DNA of 64,000 bases. Origin: CAWJJM01 sp963843275. GTDB lineage: Bacteria > Acidobacteriota > Thermoanaerobaculia > Multivoradales > JBCCEF01. Where the stretch lies: contig CAWJJM010000012.1 in assembly GCA_963843275.1 (NCBI GenBank), positions 186,001-250,000 on the forward strand. Reading direction: 5' to 3'. How positions within the stretch are numbered: position 1 is the stretch's first letter; the number at the start of each line of letters is the position of its first letter. Positions 49,282 through 60,360 of the stretch are shown here, one piece after another. The position numbers were made by a program, and so were the translations under genes. The notes under the pieces are model-generated. The model saw nothing but the letters and a program-made list of their open reading frames with translations. It was not told where the DNA came from and searched no databases.

Positions 49282-52200
49282 GTGGTTCGATCCTGGCGAG
49301 CGGCCCCGTGCGGCCTGTACGTGGCTCTCTTCGCGGTCGTCGTCTGCGGCGCCGCGTCGCCCGCCCACGCCGTCCAGAACCAGGTCCGCATCCTCGTCGA
49401 CGCGGACGCCGAGCCGGCGACCGGCTGCACCGTGCCGACGCCGGAAGGCCCGTTCGACGGGGTCGAGTGGATCCTCACCACCACGATCGAGACCGTCGCG
49501 GTGCCGTCGCCGTCGGCCACCGTCACCGAGGTGACGAAGCAGGCCTGCGTCGACGCTTCCAGCGACACCTTCGGCCCGCCGGTGGTCGTCGACCCGGGCG
49601 ACTGGCCGGTCGGGGTCGACCTCGGGCTCGACGCCTTCGACGTCGTCGAGACCTACCTGCCGCTCTCCGACCTGCCCGCGAACGGGCTGCGGATCCGCGT
49701 CGCCGTGGTGAGCGACGACGGACAGGTTTCGCGGGCGCTGCTCGAGACCTCGCCGCGGAGCGGCCAGGACATCTTCGTCGCCATCCGCTCGATCCTGGAG
49801 ATTCCTGCGCTGGGCGGTCCCGGGCTGGTGGCGTTGGCGGCGTTGCTGGCGCTGGCCGCCGCGGCGCGGTTGCGCCGCCGACCGCGGGCGGCGCTGCTGG
49901 TGGTCGCGGCGCTGCTCGGCGCCACCGGGGTGGCGTGGGCGGCCTGCGTCCTCGACGGCGATCCGGGCGACTGGGCGCCGGGTCAGGAGATCGCCGACAA
50001 CCCGCCGGCGAGCTGCCCGGGCGGCGGCGCCGAGATCCGCGCCGTCTTCGCCCAGACGGACCCGGGGCACGTGTGCTTCCGGGTGGACACCTGCCTGCGC
50101 TTCAACACCCCGCCGGTGGCCGACCCACAGAGCGTCTCGACGCCGGAGGACACCCCCCTCGGGATCACGCTCACCGGCTCGGACGCCGACAGCGACCCGC
50201 TGACCTTCTCGATCGTCCCGGCGACCGGCCCGTCCCACGGCGGCCTCACCGGCACGCCGCCCGACGTCACCTACACCCCGGCGGCGAACTACCACGGTCC
50301 GGACGGGTTCGACTTCCGGGTGGACGACGGCCACGGCGGCACCGGCACGGCGACCGTGTCGATCACGGTGACGCCGGTCAACGACCCGCCGGTGGCCGAC
50401 GCGGACGGCTACACGGTGGACGAGGGAGCGACGCTCAACGTCACGGCCCCGGGCGTGCTCGGCGGCGACGACGACGTCGACGGCGACCCGTTGACCGCCG
50501 TGCTGGTCGCCGGCCCGTCCCACGCCGCGTCGTTCACCCTCCACGCCGACGGTTCGTTCGACTACACCCACGACGGCTCGGAGACGACGAGCGACACGTT
50601 CACCTACGAGGCGAACGACGGCGCGCTGGACTCGAACGTGGCGACGGTGACGATCACGGTGAACGCGGTCAACGACGCCCCGGTGGCGGTCGACGACACC
50701 TACGCGGTGGACGAAGGCGGGGTGCTGAACGTCTCGGCGCCCGGGCGTGCTCGCCAACGACACCGACGCCGAGGGCGCCAGCCTGACCGCGGCCCTGGTC
50801 AGCGGCCCGGCGCACGCGTCGTCGTTCACGCTCAACGCCGACGGCTCGTTCAGCTACACGCACGACGGCTCGGAGACACGTCGCGACACCTTCACCTACA
50901 AGGCGAACGACGGCGCCCTCGACTCGAACGTCGCCACCGTGTCGATCACGATCAACCCGATCAACGACCCGCCGGTGGCGGACGACGACGCCTACACCGT
51001 CGACGAGGGCGGGACGGTGAGCGACGTGGCGCCGGGGCGTGCTGGCCGGCGACACCGACGCCGAGGGCCAGCCGCTGCAGGCCCTGCTGTTCACCGGTCC
51101 GTCGCACGCGGCGGCCTTCACCCTCAACACCGACGGCTCGTTCAGCTACACCCACGACGGCAGCGAGACGCCGCTCAGCGACTCGTTCAGCTACCGGGCG
51201 AACGACGGTGCGCTCGATTCGAACGTGGCGACGGTGACGATCACCGTCACGCCGGTCGACGACCCGCCGGTGCTCGACCTCGACGCCGACGACTCCGGCG
51301 GTACCGGCGGAGCCGACTACGCCGTCACCTTCACCGAGGGCGACGCGCGGACGCTGCTCGAGGACGCCGCCGACGCCACGATCTCCGACGCCGACTCGGC
51401 GACGCTCGCCACGCTGACGGTGACGCTGACCAACCTGCTCGACGCCGGTTCCGAGGTGCTCGACGTCGACCTCACCGGGGCCGACGCGGCCTTCTCGAAG
51501 GACTACGACACGACGACCGACCCCGCGAAGGGCGTGCTGACGGTCACGGCGTCGCCGGCGCGGCCGCTGGCCGAGTGGGTGGCCCTGCTGCGCAAGGTGA
51601 CCTACGTCGACTCCGACCAGGATCCCGACGCCACGGCGCGGGTGGTCACCTTCGTGGCGAACGACGGCTCGGAGGACGGCAACACGGCGACGTCGACGGT
51701 GACGGTGGTGCCGGTCGACGACGCCCCGGTGGCCGACGCCGACGCCTACACGGTGGACGAGGGGGGCACCCTGAACGTCTCGGCGCCGGGCGTGCTCGAC
51801 GGCGACACCGACGCCGAGGGCGGCAGCCTGACCGCGGCTCTGGTGAGCGGCCCGTCGCACGCCTAGTCGTTCACGCTCAACGCCGACGGCTCGTTCAGCT
51901 ACACCCACGACGGCTCGGAGACGACTTCGGACTCGTTCACCTACAAGGCGAACGACGGCTCGCTGGACTCGAACACGGCGACGGTGTCGATCACGGTGAA
52001 CGCGGTCAACGACGCCCCGGTGGCGGTCGACGACACCTACGCGGTGGACGAGGGTGGGGTGCTGAACGTCTCGGCGCCCGGGCTGCTCGGCAACGACACC
52101 GACGCGGAGGGCGGCAGCCTGACCGCGGCTCTGGTGAGCGGCCCGTCGCACGCGTCGTCGTTCACGCTCAACGCCGACGGCTCGTTCAGCTACACCCACG

Positions 52201-55200
52201 ACGGCTCGGAGACGACCGCGGACGCGTTCACCTACAAGGCCAACGACGGCTCGCTCGACTCGAACACGGCGACGGTCTCGATCACCGTCAACCCGGTCGA
52301 CGACCCGCCGGTCGCGGTGGCCGACACGGCACAGATCTTCGAGGACCCGGGCTCGCCGACGGCGCTCGACGTGCTGGCCAACGACAGCGACGTCGACGGC
52401 GGGCCGAAGCAGGTCGTCTCCGCCACCGATCCGGCGAACGGCACGGTGGCGCTGACCCCGGCCGGCCCCGGCCCCTACAGCGGGCTGACCTACCTGCCGG
52501 ACGCCAACTACTGCAACAGCCCGGCCGGTCCGTCGGCGACCCCGGACACCTTCAGCTACACCCTGAACGGCGGTTCGTCGGCGCTGGTCAGCGTCACCGT
52601 GATCTGCGTCAACGACCCGCCGGTCGCCGGCACCGACGCCTTCGACTTCGTCGGCAACACCGAGCTGCGCGTCGATCTCGCCGCGGCGGCGACGCCTGCC
52701 GCCCTGGAGACGACCGGTTCGGGCAGCGGCGTCCTCGACAACGACAGCGACCCGGTGGAGGGCGACCCGCTGTCGATCGTCGGCCTCCACGTCGGTGCCT
52801 GCATCGACAACAGCGCGCCCTTCGACTGCACCGACGCCGCGGTGGGCCGGGTGCAGCTCGGCAGCGACGGCAGCTTCAGCTTCCTGCCGGCCGCGGGCGA
52901 CGGCGACGCCAGCGAGAGCTTCCAGTACACGCTCTCCGACGGCACCGACACGACGACGGGAACGGTGAACCTGACCCGTGTGGCCCGCGTCTGGTACGTC
53001 AAGAACGACGCCGCGGGCGGCGGCACCGGCACCTCGGCCTCGCCGTTCGACACCATCACCGCGGCGAACCTGTCAGATGACGACGGCGACGGCGACCTCA
53101 CCGACGACCTCGACTCGGCCGGCGACTGGATCTTCGTCTACTACGGCGACGGCACCTCGAACGGTCAGTCCACCGGCCTCGTGCTCGAGGGCGGCCAGCA
53201 CCTGATCGGCGAGCACGTCGGCCTGTCGCTGCCGGTGAACCTCAACGGCAACGGCTCGCCGACCGTTCTGGTGGCGGCCGCCCCGGGCAACCGGCCGCGG
53301 CTCGACGACACGGTGGCCGACGGCTTCGACGGGGTCGAGGCGCACGACGTCGTGCCGGCCGAGGTCGCCGGCATGAACCTGGCCGGCAACATCAACGGGC
53401 TCGACTGGACGACCACCGCCGCCTTCGCCGGCGCCGGCACCTTCGCCGTCCACGACAACGTGGTGCGCTCGGCCGGCGTCGAGGGCGTCGACGTCAACCT
53501 GGCGGGGAGCGGCAACACCGTCCTCTCGTTCCACGACAACGCCCTGACCGCGACCGGCACCGCCCTCGACGTCCAGGAGACCGGCAGCGGGGCCCTGACG
53601 ATCAGCGCCTTCGACGACAACACGGTCGGCGGCAACACCGGCGGCTCGGGCCTGGTCGTCAACGGCGCCACGTTCGACGCGGTCCCCGGCGGCGGCATCG
53701 ACACGGTCCTCGGCGGCACGACGGCGATCGGCGCCTCCGGCAACGGCGTCGGCCAGGCCGGCCTGATGCTCTCCAACGTCCAGGGCGACCTGCACTTCGC
53801 CAACCTGTCGGTCTACGCCGACTCGGGCGCGGGCCTCGGCGTCACCGGGACCGGCGCCGGCATGACCTTCCGGGTCAACTCCGGCGGCGGCGCGACCGGC
53901 GTCGTCCAGGCGATCAACGGGCCGGCGGTGTCGGCGAGCGCCGTGGCGTTCGACCTGCGGCTGTCCGACATGGACAGCACCAACAGCACGAGCCAGGGCG
54001 TGTCGCTGACCAACGTCACCGGCACCTTCTCGGCCGAGTCCGGCAGCGCGATCACCAACGCCACCGGGACCGACTTCCTGATCAGCGGCGGCACCGCCAA
54101 CGTCACCTACAAGGGCGCGATCACCGACGACGTCGGCCAGCTCGTCGCGGTCTCCGGCGCCACCGCCGGTACCAAGAGCTTCGAGGGGGCCATCACCGAC
54201 GGCGACGACGGCGACGGCAGCGGCGTGTCGTTGTCCAGCAACACGGGCGCGACGGTGCGCTTCTCGGGCGGCCTGGTGCTGTCGACGGGTGCCAACCCGG
54301 CCTTCGCGGCGACCGGCGGCGGCACGGTGGAGATCTGCGACGAGACCCCCTGCAACCCCGCCGCGACGGGCCTCGCCGTCAACAAGATCACCACCACGAC
54401 CGGGACGGCGCTGAACGTGGCGAACACCAACATCGGCGCCAACAACCTCGAGCTGCGCAGCGTCTCGGCGGGCACGGCGGGGAGTGGGCCCACCAACGGC
54501 ATCGTGCTCAACACCACCGGGTCGGGGGGCGGCCTGAAGGTCAAGGGCAACGGCTCGGCGGGCTCGGGCGGCACGATCCAGAAGACGACCAGCGACGCGA
54601 TCGCGCTGACCAGCACGCAGCACGTCGCCCTGTCGTCGATGAACGTGCAGAACAGCGCCGAGAGCGGCATCCTCGGCTCCTCGGTCACGGATCTCGACCT
54701 CACCGGCTGTAGCTTCACCAACAACGGAGACGACTCGGCGGACGTCGGCGTCAAGGTCACGAACCTCGCCGGCTCGGCGACGTTCAGCGGCACCTCGATC
54801 ACCGGCTCGGCGCTGGCCAACGTGTTCATCGACAACACCGCGGCGGCCTTGAGCTCGTTCACCATCTCGGGCGGCAGCTACGGCAGCCTGGGAACGGCGT
54901 TCGGCGGCAACTCGATCCTGCTCAACATCCGCGGCACGTCGACTCTGACCACCGGCAGTGTCAGCGGCATCACGGTGGCGAACAACAAGCCGGCCCGCGG
55001 CATCACCGTGCAGGCGCAGGACACGGCCACCATCTCCGACTTCACGGTGCAGACCAGCACCTTCACCAACAACGGCCTGCAGGCGAGCTTTGAGCAGTCG
55101 GGGTCGGCCAACCTGTCCTTCAAGCTGCTCAACAACCCGACGATGACGATGACGTTGCCGGCGGCGGGCACCAGCCATGCGGTCAACGTGTCGAGCTCGT

Positions 55201-55766
55201 CGACCTCGACGGGGGGCACCATCCAGGGCCGCATCCAGGGCAATACCATCGGCAACGCCGCGGTGGCGAGCTCCGGCTCGCCGATCGGCAACGGCATCCG
55301 TGTCCTGGTCCAGGGCCGCACCACCGCCACGCTGCTCATCGACGGCAACACCATCCGCCAGGTGCCGCAGGCGCGCGGCATCGACGTCCAGTTCCTCGGG
55401 CCGCTCTCCTCGGGGCAGCCGCTGTCGCAGAGCGACGTCACGGTCACCGGCAACGACGTCAACCCGCAGGATTCGACGGGCTTCCCGACCGCCGCCATCT
55501 ACCTGGCGGCGGACAGCCAGGGCGGCTCACCGGTTCGCATGCGCTCCGACGTGCGCAGCAACACCGTGCCGGCCGGCGCCGCCTTCGACGCGCTACCGAC
55601 GTACCTGATCGTCGACGAGGTCGCGGCGGCGGCGGAGGCGCAGCTCGTCGACACCGCGCCGGCGAGCGCGAGCTGCACCGCGCAACTGACCAGCACCAAC
55701 ACCGGCAGCGCCTCGGCGGCGGCCGGCTGCGCCCTGATCGCGGGCCCGATCAACACGCCCCCCTAG
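49282..55766 (+). CDS. Giant exported Ig/cadherin-repeat and beta-helix surface protein (two frameshifts, one in-frame TAG)
   Basis: Repaired, this encodes about 2,160 aa. Order: signal peptide (1-30), a small domain (about 31-170), an internal IPTL-CTERM-like segment (IPALGGPGLVALAALLALAA then RLRRR, about 174-200), a second signal-like helix ending VAWA-ACVLDGD, then seven or so 97-aa cadherin/VCBS-like repeats (DDTYAVDEGG, SFSYTHDGSE), a different 150-aa module, and from about residue 1,220 a long Thr/Gly/Asn-rich region looking like a parallel beta-helix. It is probably secreted or displayed. Frame breaks lie near 50743 and 51034, both at an APGVL motif, with TAG at 51864. I prefer the GTG at 49282, 8 nt after GAGGGAGG. 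Confidence 0.78.
50380..52295 (+). repeat. Tandem 291-bp (97-aa) Ig/cadherin-like repeats
   Basis: Repeat starts are at 50380, 50671, 50963, 51717 and 52008 (the next begins near 52299); spacing is 291 bp, or 292 and 295 where indels or an extra codon occur. Each unit opens ND[AP]PVA-D, contains VDEGG and APG[VL]L, and closes with VTITV. The units at 50671, 51717 and 52008 are nearly identical in nucleotide sequence, so recent duplication or gene conversion is likely. An unrelated module fills 51258-51716. Confidence 0.85.
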
Positions 55767-55781
55767 GAGCGCGGGGGGGGG

Positions 55782-55801
55782 CGCCCGGAACCGTCCGGGC
55801 G
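55782..55801 (+). terminator. Hairpin between the surface protein and the first tail-collar gene
   Basis: CGCCCGGA (55782-55789), ACCG and TCCGGGCG (55794-55801) form a perfect stem-loop 16 bp after the stop, with a G9 run before it. It may reduce read-through into the tail-collar genes or process the messenger. Confidence 0.5.
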
Positions 55802-55814
55802 GGGAGGCGGGTGG

Positions 55815-56318
55815 ATGGCGGAACCTTTCCTCAGTGAGATCCGACTGATGGGCTTCGGCTTCCCACCGAAGGGCTGGGCGCTGTGCGACGGGCAGCTTCT
55901 CCCGATCAACCAGAACCAGGCGTTGTTCTCGCTGCTGGGGACGACCTTCGGCGGCGACGGGCGGGTCAACTTCGCGCTCCCCGACCTGCGCGCCCGGGTC
56001 CCGATCCACGTCGGCGGTGGGCACACCCTGGGCGAGCGCGGTGGCGAGCAGGGGCACACCCTGAGCCTCGCGGAGATGCCCACCCACACCCACGTGCTCC
56101 AGGCGACGTCGAGCGACGGCACCCAGGTGATCGCCGCGGGAGCCCTGCTGGCGCGCGCGGCGCCTGCCAACCCCTATTCGGCCCCGACGAACCTGGCGGC
56201 GATGCAGGCCGCCTCGGTCGCCAACAACGGCGGCAGCCAGGCGCACCTCAACCTGCAGCCGCTCCTGACCCTCAGCTTCTGCATCGCCCTGCAGGGCATT
56301 TTCCCGAGCCCGACCTGA
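55815..56318 (+). CDS. Phage tail-collar (MdpB-like) protein 1
   Basis: This 167-aa protein begins AEPFLSEIRLMGFGFPPKGW, then ALCDGQLLPI, FSLLGTTFGGDG and FALPDLRARVPIH, the conserved N-terminal tail-collar domain of phage fibres and bacterial microcystin-dependent MdpB proteins. A variable middle follows (THTHVLQATSSDG), then a conserved end (LNLQPLLTLSFCIALQGIFP). It probably assembles as trimers. ATG 55815 follows GGGGAGG. First of three tandem paralogues. Confidence 0.92.
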   Translation: MAEPFLSEIRLMGFGFPPKGWALCDGQLLPINQNQALFSLLGTTFGGDGRVNFALPDLRARVPIHVGGGHTLGERGGEQGHTLSLAEMPTHTHVLQATSSDGTQVIAAGALLARAAPANPYSAPTNLAAMQAASVANNGGSQAHLNLQPLLTLSFCIALQGIFPSPT

Positions 56319-56327
56319 GGAACGACG

Positions 56328-56828
56328 ATGGCCCAACCCTACGTCGGGGAGATTCGCATCTTCGGCGGTAACTTCGCGCCCGCGGGGTGGATGTTCTGCG
56401 AAGGGCAGCTGTTGCCGATCTCGGAGAACGAGACGTTGTTCCAGCTCATCGGAACGACCTACGGCGGAGACGGACAGGACACCTTCGGGCTCCCGGATCT
56501 GCGGGGCCGATTGCCGGTCCACCAGGGCAACGGCTTCGTTCTCGCGCAGGCCGACGGCGCGGAGGAGGTCACCCTGACCGTGAGCCAGATCCCGTCCCAC
56601 GCACACCCCCTGCTCGCGGCCAACGCCGTCGGGAACGATCCCAACCCCCAGGGCAATCTGCTCGCCGAGAGCTCCGCGGTGTCGATGTACCAGAGCGGTG
56701 CGGCGAACGCCGCGATGGCGACGTCGATCGCCGCGGTGGGCGGCAGCCAGCCGCACACCAACTTCCAGCCCTATCTCTGCCTGAACTTCATCATCTCTTT
56801 GTTCGGCATCTTCCCCAGCCCGACCTAG
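56328..56828 (+). CDS. Phage tail-collar (MdpB-like) protein 2
   Basis: This 166-aa paralogue starts AQPYVGEIRIFGGNFAPAGW, with MFCEGQLLPI (Glu for Asp), FQLIGTTYGGDG and FGLPDLRGRLPVH. It ends NFQPYLCLNFIISLFGIFP, again typical. The spacing of 9 bp after the first copy and 7 bp before the third shows they form one operon. Divergence among the three suggests they are not redundant and may form a hetero-oligomer. Confidence 0.92.
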   Translation: MAQPYVGEIRIFGGNFAPAGWMFCEGQLLPISENETLFQLIGTTYGGDGQDTFGLPDLRGRLPVHQGNGFVLAQADGAEEVTLTVSQIPSHAHPLLAANAVGNDPNPQGNLLAESSAVSMYQSGAANAAMATSIAAVGGSQPHTNFQPYLCLNFIISLFGIFPSPT

Positions 56829-56835
56829 GAGCGAC

Positions 56836-57363
56836 ATGGCCGACCCCTTCGTCGCCGAGATCCGCATCTTCCCCTTCAACTTCGCACCCAAGGGCTGGGC
56901 CTTCTGCGACGGCCAGCTCCTGCCGCTGTCGCAGAACACCGCGCTGTTCTCGCTGCTCGGGACCACGTACGGTGGCAACGGCAAGTCGAACTTCGCGCTG
57001 CCGGATCTTCAGGGCCGGGCGCCGATGCACCCTGGCCAGGGCCCGGGTCTCTCGCTGCACGACCTCGGCGAGACCGGCGGGTCGGAGACGGTGACCCTTC
57101 TCGAGTCCGAGACGCCCGCTCACGGGCACACGCTGCAGTCCAACGGCGCGCCCGCGAACCGGACCACTCCGGTGGGCAACTCCATCGCCCGGGTCTCCGG
57201 TGCGACGCCCTACTCCGACGGCGCCGCGAACCCGCCGAGGGTGCCGATGTCCGACCAGGCCCTCGCCCCCGCGGGCGGCGACCAGCCGCACAACAACATG
57301 ATGCCCTTCCTGACCCTCAACTTCTGTATCGCCCTGCAGGGCGTCTTTCCGCCGCGCACCTGA
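56836..57363 (+). CDS. Phage tail-collar (MdpB-like) protein 3
   Basis: This 175-aa third copy has ADPFVAEIRIFPFNFAPKGW, AFCDGQLLPL, FSLLGTTYGGNG and FALPDLQGRAPMH. The middle (AHGHTLQSNGAP) differs from the others, and the end NMMPFLTLNFCIALQGVFP is conserved. ATG 56836 follows AGGAG. It is followed by a Tat-signal protein 10 bp downstream. Confidence 0.92.
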   Translation: MADPFVAEIRIFPFNFAPKGWAFCDGQLLPLSQNTALFSLLGTTYGGNGKSNFALPDLQGRAPMHPGQGPGLSLHDLGETGGSETVTLLESETPAHGHTLQSNGAPANRTTPVGNSIARVSGATPYSDGAANPPRVPMSDQALAPAGGDQPHNNMMPFLTLNFCIALQGVFPPRT

Positions 57364-57373
57364 GGAGCGCCCG

Positions 57374-58233
57374 ATGAGCCGACGCTGGTCGTTCCGGGAG
57401 GCGGAGGAAGGGTGGTCGCGGCGCCGTTTCCTCCGGGTCGGCGCGGCGGCCGCCGCCGCGGGATGGTGGGCCCGCTTCGACCTCGGGCAGCCGCCGCCGG
57501 CGGCCGCCGAGCCGCCGGTCTCGGTGGGCTACGTGGTCGGCAGCGAGGAGCTTCCCGACGTCGCCCGGCCGCCGTGGTGGGCGGCGTTCCGCGCCGCCTC
57601 GGAGGCCCGCGCCGCGCGGCGGCCGGTGGCGGAGTCTTCCGGCGCCGCGCCGGTCGACGTGGTACCGGCGGCCTACCTGCCGGGGGACCCGCGGTTGGCC
57701 ACCGTGCCGGTGCGGATCGCCGTGCTGGGACTGTACCCGGGCCTCGGCGACCTGCCCGGGGTGACCTACGACCTGCTGCTCACCGCCCACTTCCTCACCG
57801 GGGACCCGGCGGCCCCCGACCTGCCGTTCCACTGTTGGGGCTGGCGCGACGATCCGGCGCCGACCTCGGGGTCCCCGCTGCGCTTCACGGTGCCGGTGGA
57901 GCGCGAGACCGGGTTGCGCCTCACCCTCGACGCCCACCAGCTGGTCGCCCCGCGTTCCCCGGACCGGGCCCGGCTGTCCGGGCGGGGCGGCGCGGCGGGC
58001 GGCGGAGGGGCCGCCGTGCGCGGCGCCGCCCCGACCGCCGAGCGCTTCGTCTCCCGCCGCGACGTCCGCCTGTCGCTGGGCCTCGAGTCCGGGGCGCCGA
58101 GGCTGCAGCGCGGCGTCTACCTGCTGGCGCTCGAGCCGGGCACCTGGGACTCCCCGCGCCAGCTCCCCCCGGCGCGCTGCCCTGGGAGACCGCGTCGTCG
58201 GTGGTGCTGGCGGTGGAGGCGGCGGAGGGCTGA
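57374..58233 (+). CDS. Tat-exported protein of the tail-collar cluster (one frameshift near the end)
   Basis: This protein of about 286 aa opens with a twin-arginine signal: SRRRFLRVG followed by a hydrophobic AAAAAAGWW stretch. The rest has beta-rich segments (VPVRIAVLGLYPGLGDLP, TYDLLLTAHFLTGD) and no enzyme motif I know. Near 58172 the frame breaks: adding one base in the GCGCGC tract restores an end LPWETASSVVLAVEAAEG. Export by Tat implies a folded, perhaps cofactor-bearing, periplasmic protein. It directly follows the third collar gene. Function unknown. Confidence 0.7.
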
Positions 58234-58265
58234 GCCGCCGGCCCGGGGGAGCGTCGCGCCGTCCC

Positions 58266-60260
58266 CTACCAGCCGCCTCCTCCGCCGCCGCCGGACGACC
58301 CGCCGCCCCCGCCGCCGCCGCCGCCGGACGAGCCGCCGGAGGAGCTCGAGGCGGCGGAGACGCCCGCCGCCATGCCGCCGATCGCCGCGGTCCACGATCC
58401 CGAGGCTCCGCCGCCGCCGAACGCCCCGCCGCCGCCGGTCCAGCCGCTGCTCCCGGAGGTCAGCGCCCCGCCGCCGGTCGTGGCCTCGGCCAGGCCGCCG
58501 CCGGCCGCCGCGACGCCCCAGCGGCGCGACCAGCGCGCCACCCTGCCGCCGAGGCCGAAGGCGAGCAGATAGGGAAGCCAGGCGTCGTCGAGCGCGGGGC
58601 GCTCGCGCCCGAGCTCGGCGCGCAGCCAACGGCGCGCCAGGTGGAGGCGACCGCGCAGGCGCAGCATCTCCGCCGTCTCGCGGCTCGCGGCGTGGTGCAG
58701 GAAGCTCGACAGGACGACCAGCGGCGCGAGCAGGCAGGCCGCGATCCCGAACGGTCCGAGGTGCGGATAGCCGTCCCCCGGCCACCAGTGGTCGTGCCCG
58801 GCGACGGCGACCGCGGCGGCGGCCAGCGCCGCCCAGGGCAGGAGGAAGCCGAGCGCCGCCGGCCCGAGGTGGCGCATCCGGTGACGCCAGCGGGCCGCGC
58901 TCCCGGCGCCGAGCAGGAGGCTCAGCAGGAATCCGGCGACGAGGAGCAGGGCGAGGACGATCGCCTGGCCGGCGCCCCGCGTGGCCCCCTCGCCGACCAG
59001 GCAGGCCAGACAGGCCGTGAAGAGGAGCAACGTCCGCCGCGCCCGTGGCTTCGCGGTCTCGGCGGCGAGCCCGCGGCGGCCCCCGAGGCGCTTCTCGATG
59101 CCCTTGCGGACGATGTCGACCGGGGAGAAGCCGCGGGAGCGGTAGTGGCGGCGGACGGCGGCGGTGTCGGTCACCCGCCGGTCACCGAAGAAGAGCTTGT
59201 CGATCAGGGTGCGCTCGTAGCCGGTGAGCTCGCCCCGCGGCACCTCGAGCTCGAGCTCGAGCTCGGGGGAGCCGAACCACCAGCGCGGCGGCTTGACGGT
59301 GCTCGCCAGCTTGCCCTCGGCGACCAGCCGGGCGAGCAGCGCCGCCACCTCGGCGGAGCCGACCTCGCGGTCCCACAGGGCCCCGAGCTGCTCGGCCGGC
59401 AGCGCCAGCACGGTGCTCTCGATCCAGGCGCGGTCGGGGTGGGAGGGCAGCTCGGGGTCGCGGCGGAAGCGGCCGAGCGCCGCCTCGCGGCGGACGAAAT
59501 CGGCGGCCAGCAGCGCGGCGGCGGCTGCGGCGGCGGCGAGCAGCGCGAAGAGCACGCTGCGGCGGACGGCGCGCAGGGTGGCGCCGGGAACGCCGTCGCC
59601 GACGTGGTCGAGGTCGACGGTCACCACCTCGGTGGCGCCGGGGGGCAGCGGGCCGCCCTCGCGGTGCAGGTGGCCCGCGCCGTCGAACAGTGGATTGCGC
59701 GGCGGCGGTCGCCAGGCGGGATCGAGGTCGAGGTCGAGGACGAAGCGCTCGATGGCGCCGTCGCGGTCGGGGAAGGCGAAGTCGTGGTCGAGGCGGTAGA
59801 GACCCGGCCGCCCCGCGTGCTGGGTGAGCACCCCGGTGAGCCGGTAGGCCAGCAGGTAGGTGATCTCGGTCCCGTCGAAGGGCGGGTCGTCGGGCGCCCG
59901 GCTGCGCCAGCGCAGGGTGGTCGAATCGCTCCAGTCGTAGTGGTCGACGCTGTCGAGATCGCCCGCCACCAGCGGCAGCTCGGCGCCCGTCGCCGCGTCG
60001 AGGCGCGCCACCCGGTCGAGCGCGAGATGCTGGCCCATGGCGACGCGGAAGCGGCGCTCGCCGCCGTTCCAGTCGCCGGTGAACACGATCGCCTGGCGCT
60101 CCTCCACGTGCAGAGCGCCGTCGGCGTCGAGGCGGGCGTGCACCGCGAGCTCGCGCCAGTGGAGCTCCCGCTCCTGGGCGGCGGACGGCGGGGCGAGGGC
60201 GAGCGCCGCGAGCGCCAGGAGCCCGGCACCGCCGAGGAACCGGTTCGGCTTCGTTGCCAT
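58266..60260 (-). CDS. DUF2207-family membrane protein with glycine-rich tail
   Basis: This 664-aa protein has a signal peptide (to about 29), an extracytoplasmic beta domain (WRELAVHARLDADGALHVEE, about 35-245), a membrane helix, a cytoplasmic winged-helix-like part (ELTGYERTLIDKLFFGDRRV), further helices and a C-terminal tail of almost pure Gly/Ser ending GGGGW, as in DUF2207 proteins generally. Function is unknown in the family. AAGGAG precedes ATG 60260. Convergent with the Tat gene. Confidence 0.85.
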   Translation of the reverse strand: MATKPNRFLGGAGLLALAALALAPPSAAQERELHWRELAVHARLDADGALHVEERQAIVFTGDWNGGERRFRVAMGQHLALDRVARLDAATGAELPLVAGDLDSVDHYDWSDSTTLRWRSRAPDDPPFDGTEITYLLAYRLTGVLTQHAGRPGLYRLDHDFAFPDRDGAIERFVLDLDLDPAWRPPPRNPLFDGAGHLHREGGPLPPGATEVVTVDLDHVGDGVPGATLRAVRRSVLFALLAAAAAAAALLAADFVRREAALGRFRRDPELPSHPDRAWIESTVLALPAEQLGALWDREVGSAEVAALLARLVAEGKLASTVKPPRWWFGSPELELELEVPRGELTGYERTLIDKLFFGDRRVTDTAAVRRHYRSRGFSPVDIVRKGIEKRLGGRRGLAAETAKPRARRTLLLFTACLACLVGEGATRGAGQAIVLALLLVAGFLLSLLLGAGSAARWRHRMRHLGPAALGFLLPWAALAAAAVAVAGHDHWWPGDGYPHLGPFGIAACLLAPLVVLSSFLHHAASRETAEMLRLRGRLHLARRWLRAELGRERPALDDAWLPYLLAFGLGGRVARWSRRWGVAAAGGGLAEATTGGGALTSGSSGWTGGGGAFGGGGASGSWTAAIGGMAAGVSAASSSSGGSSGGGGGGGGGSSGGGGGGGW

Positions 60261-60360
60261 CGATCTCCTTCCGCGTCGGGGAGGGGAGACTCTACACCCT
60301 GCGGCCGTCTGCGATCGGACGGCGCGCCGGGGGGCGCCGACCGCGTCGGCGGGGAGCTCC

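Noticed and set aside
51864..51866. TAG as recoding or true end of the surface protein
   Set aside because: The same frame continues with repeat sequence on both sides; two base differences from the sister repeats suffice to explain it.
55815..57363. Prophage
   Set aside because: Only tail-collar domains are present; no integrase, capsid, terminase, lysis gene or att-like repeats flank them.
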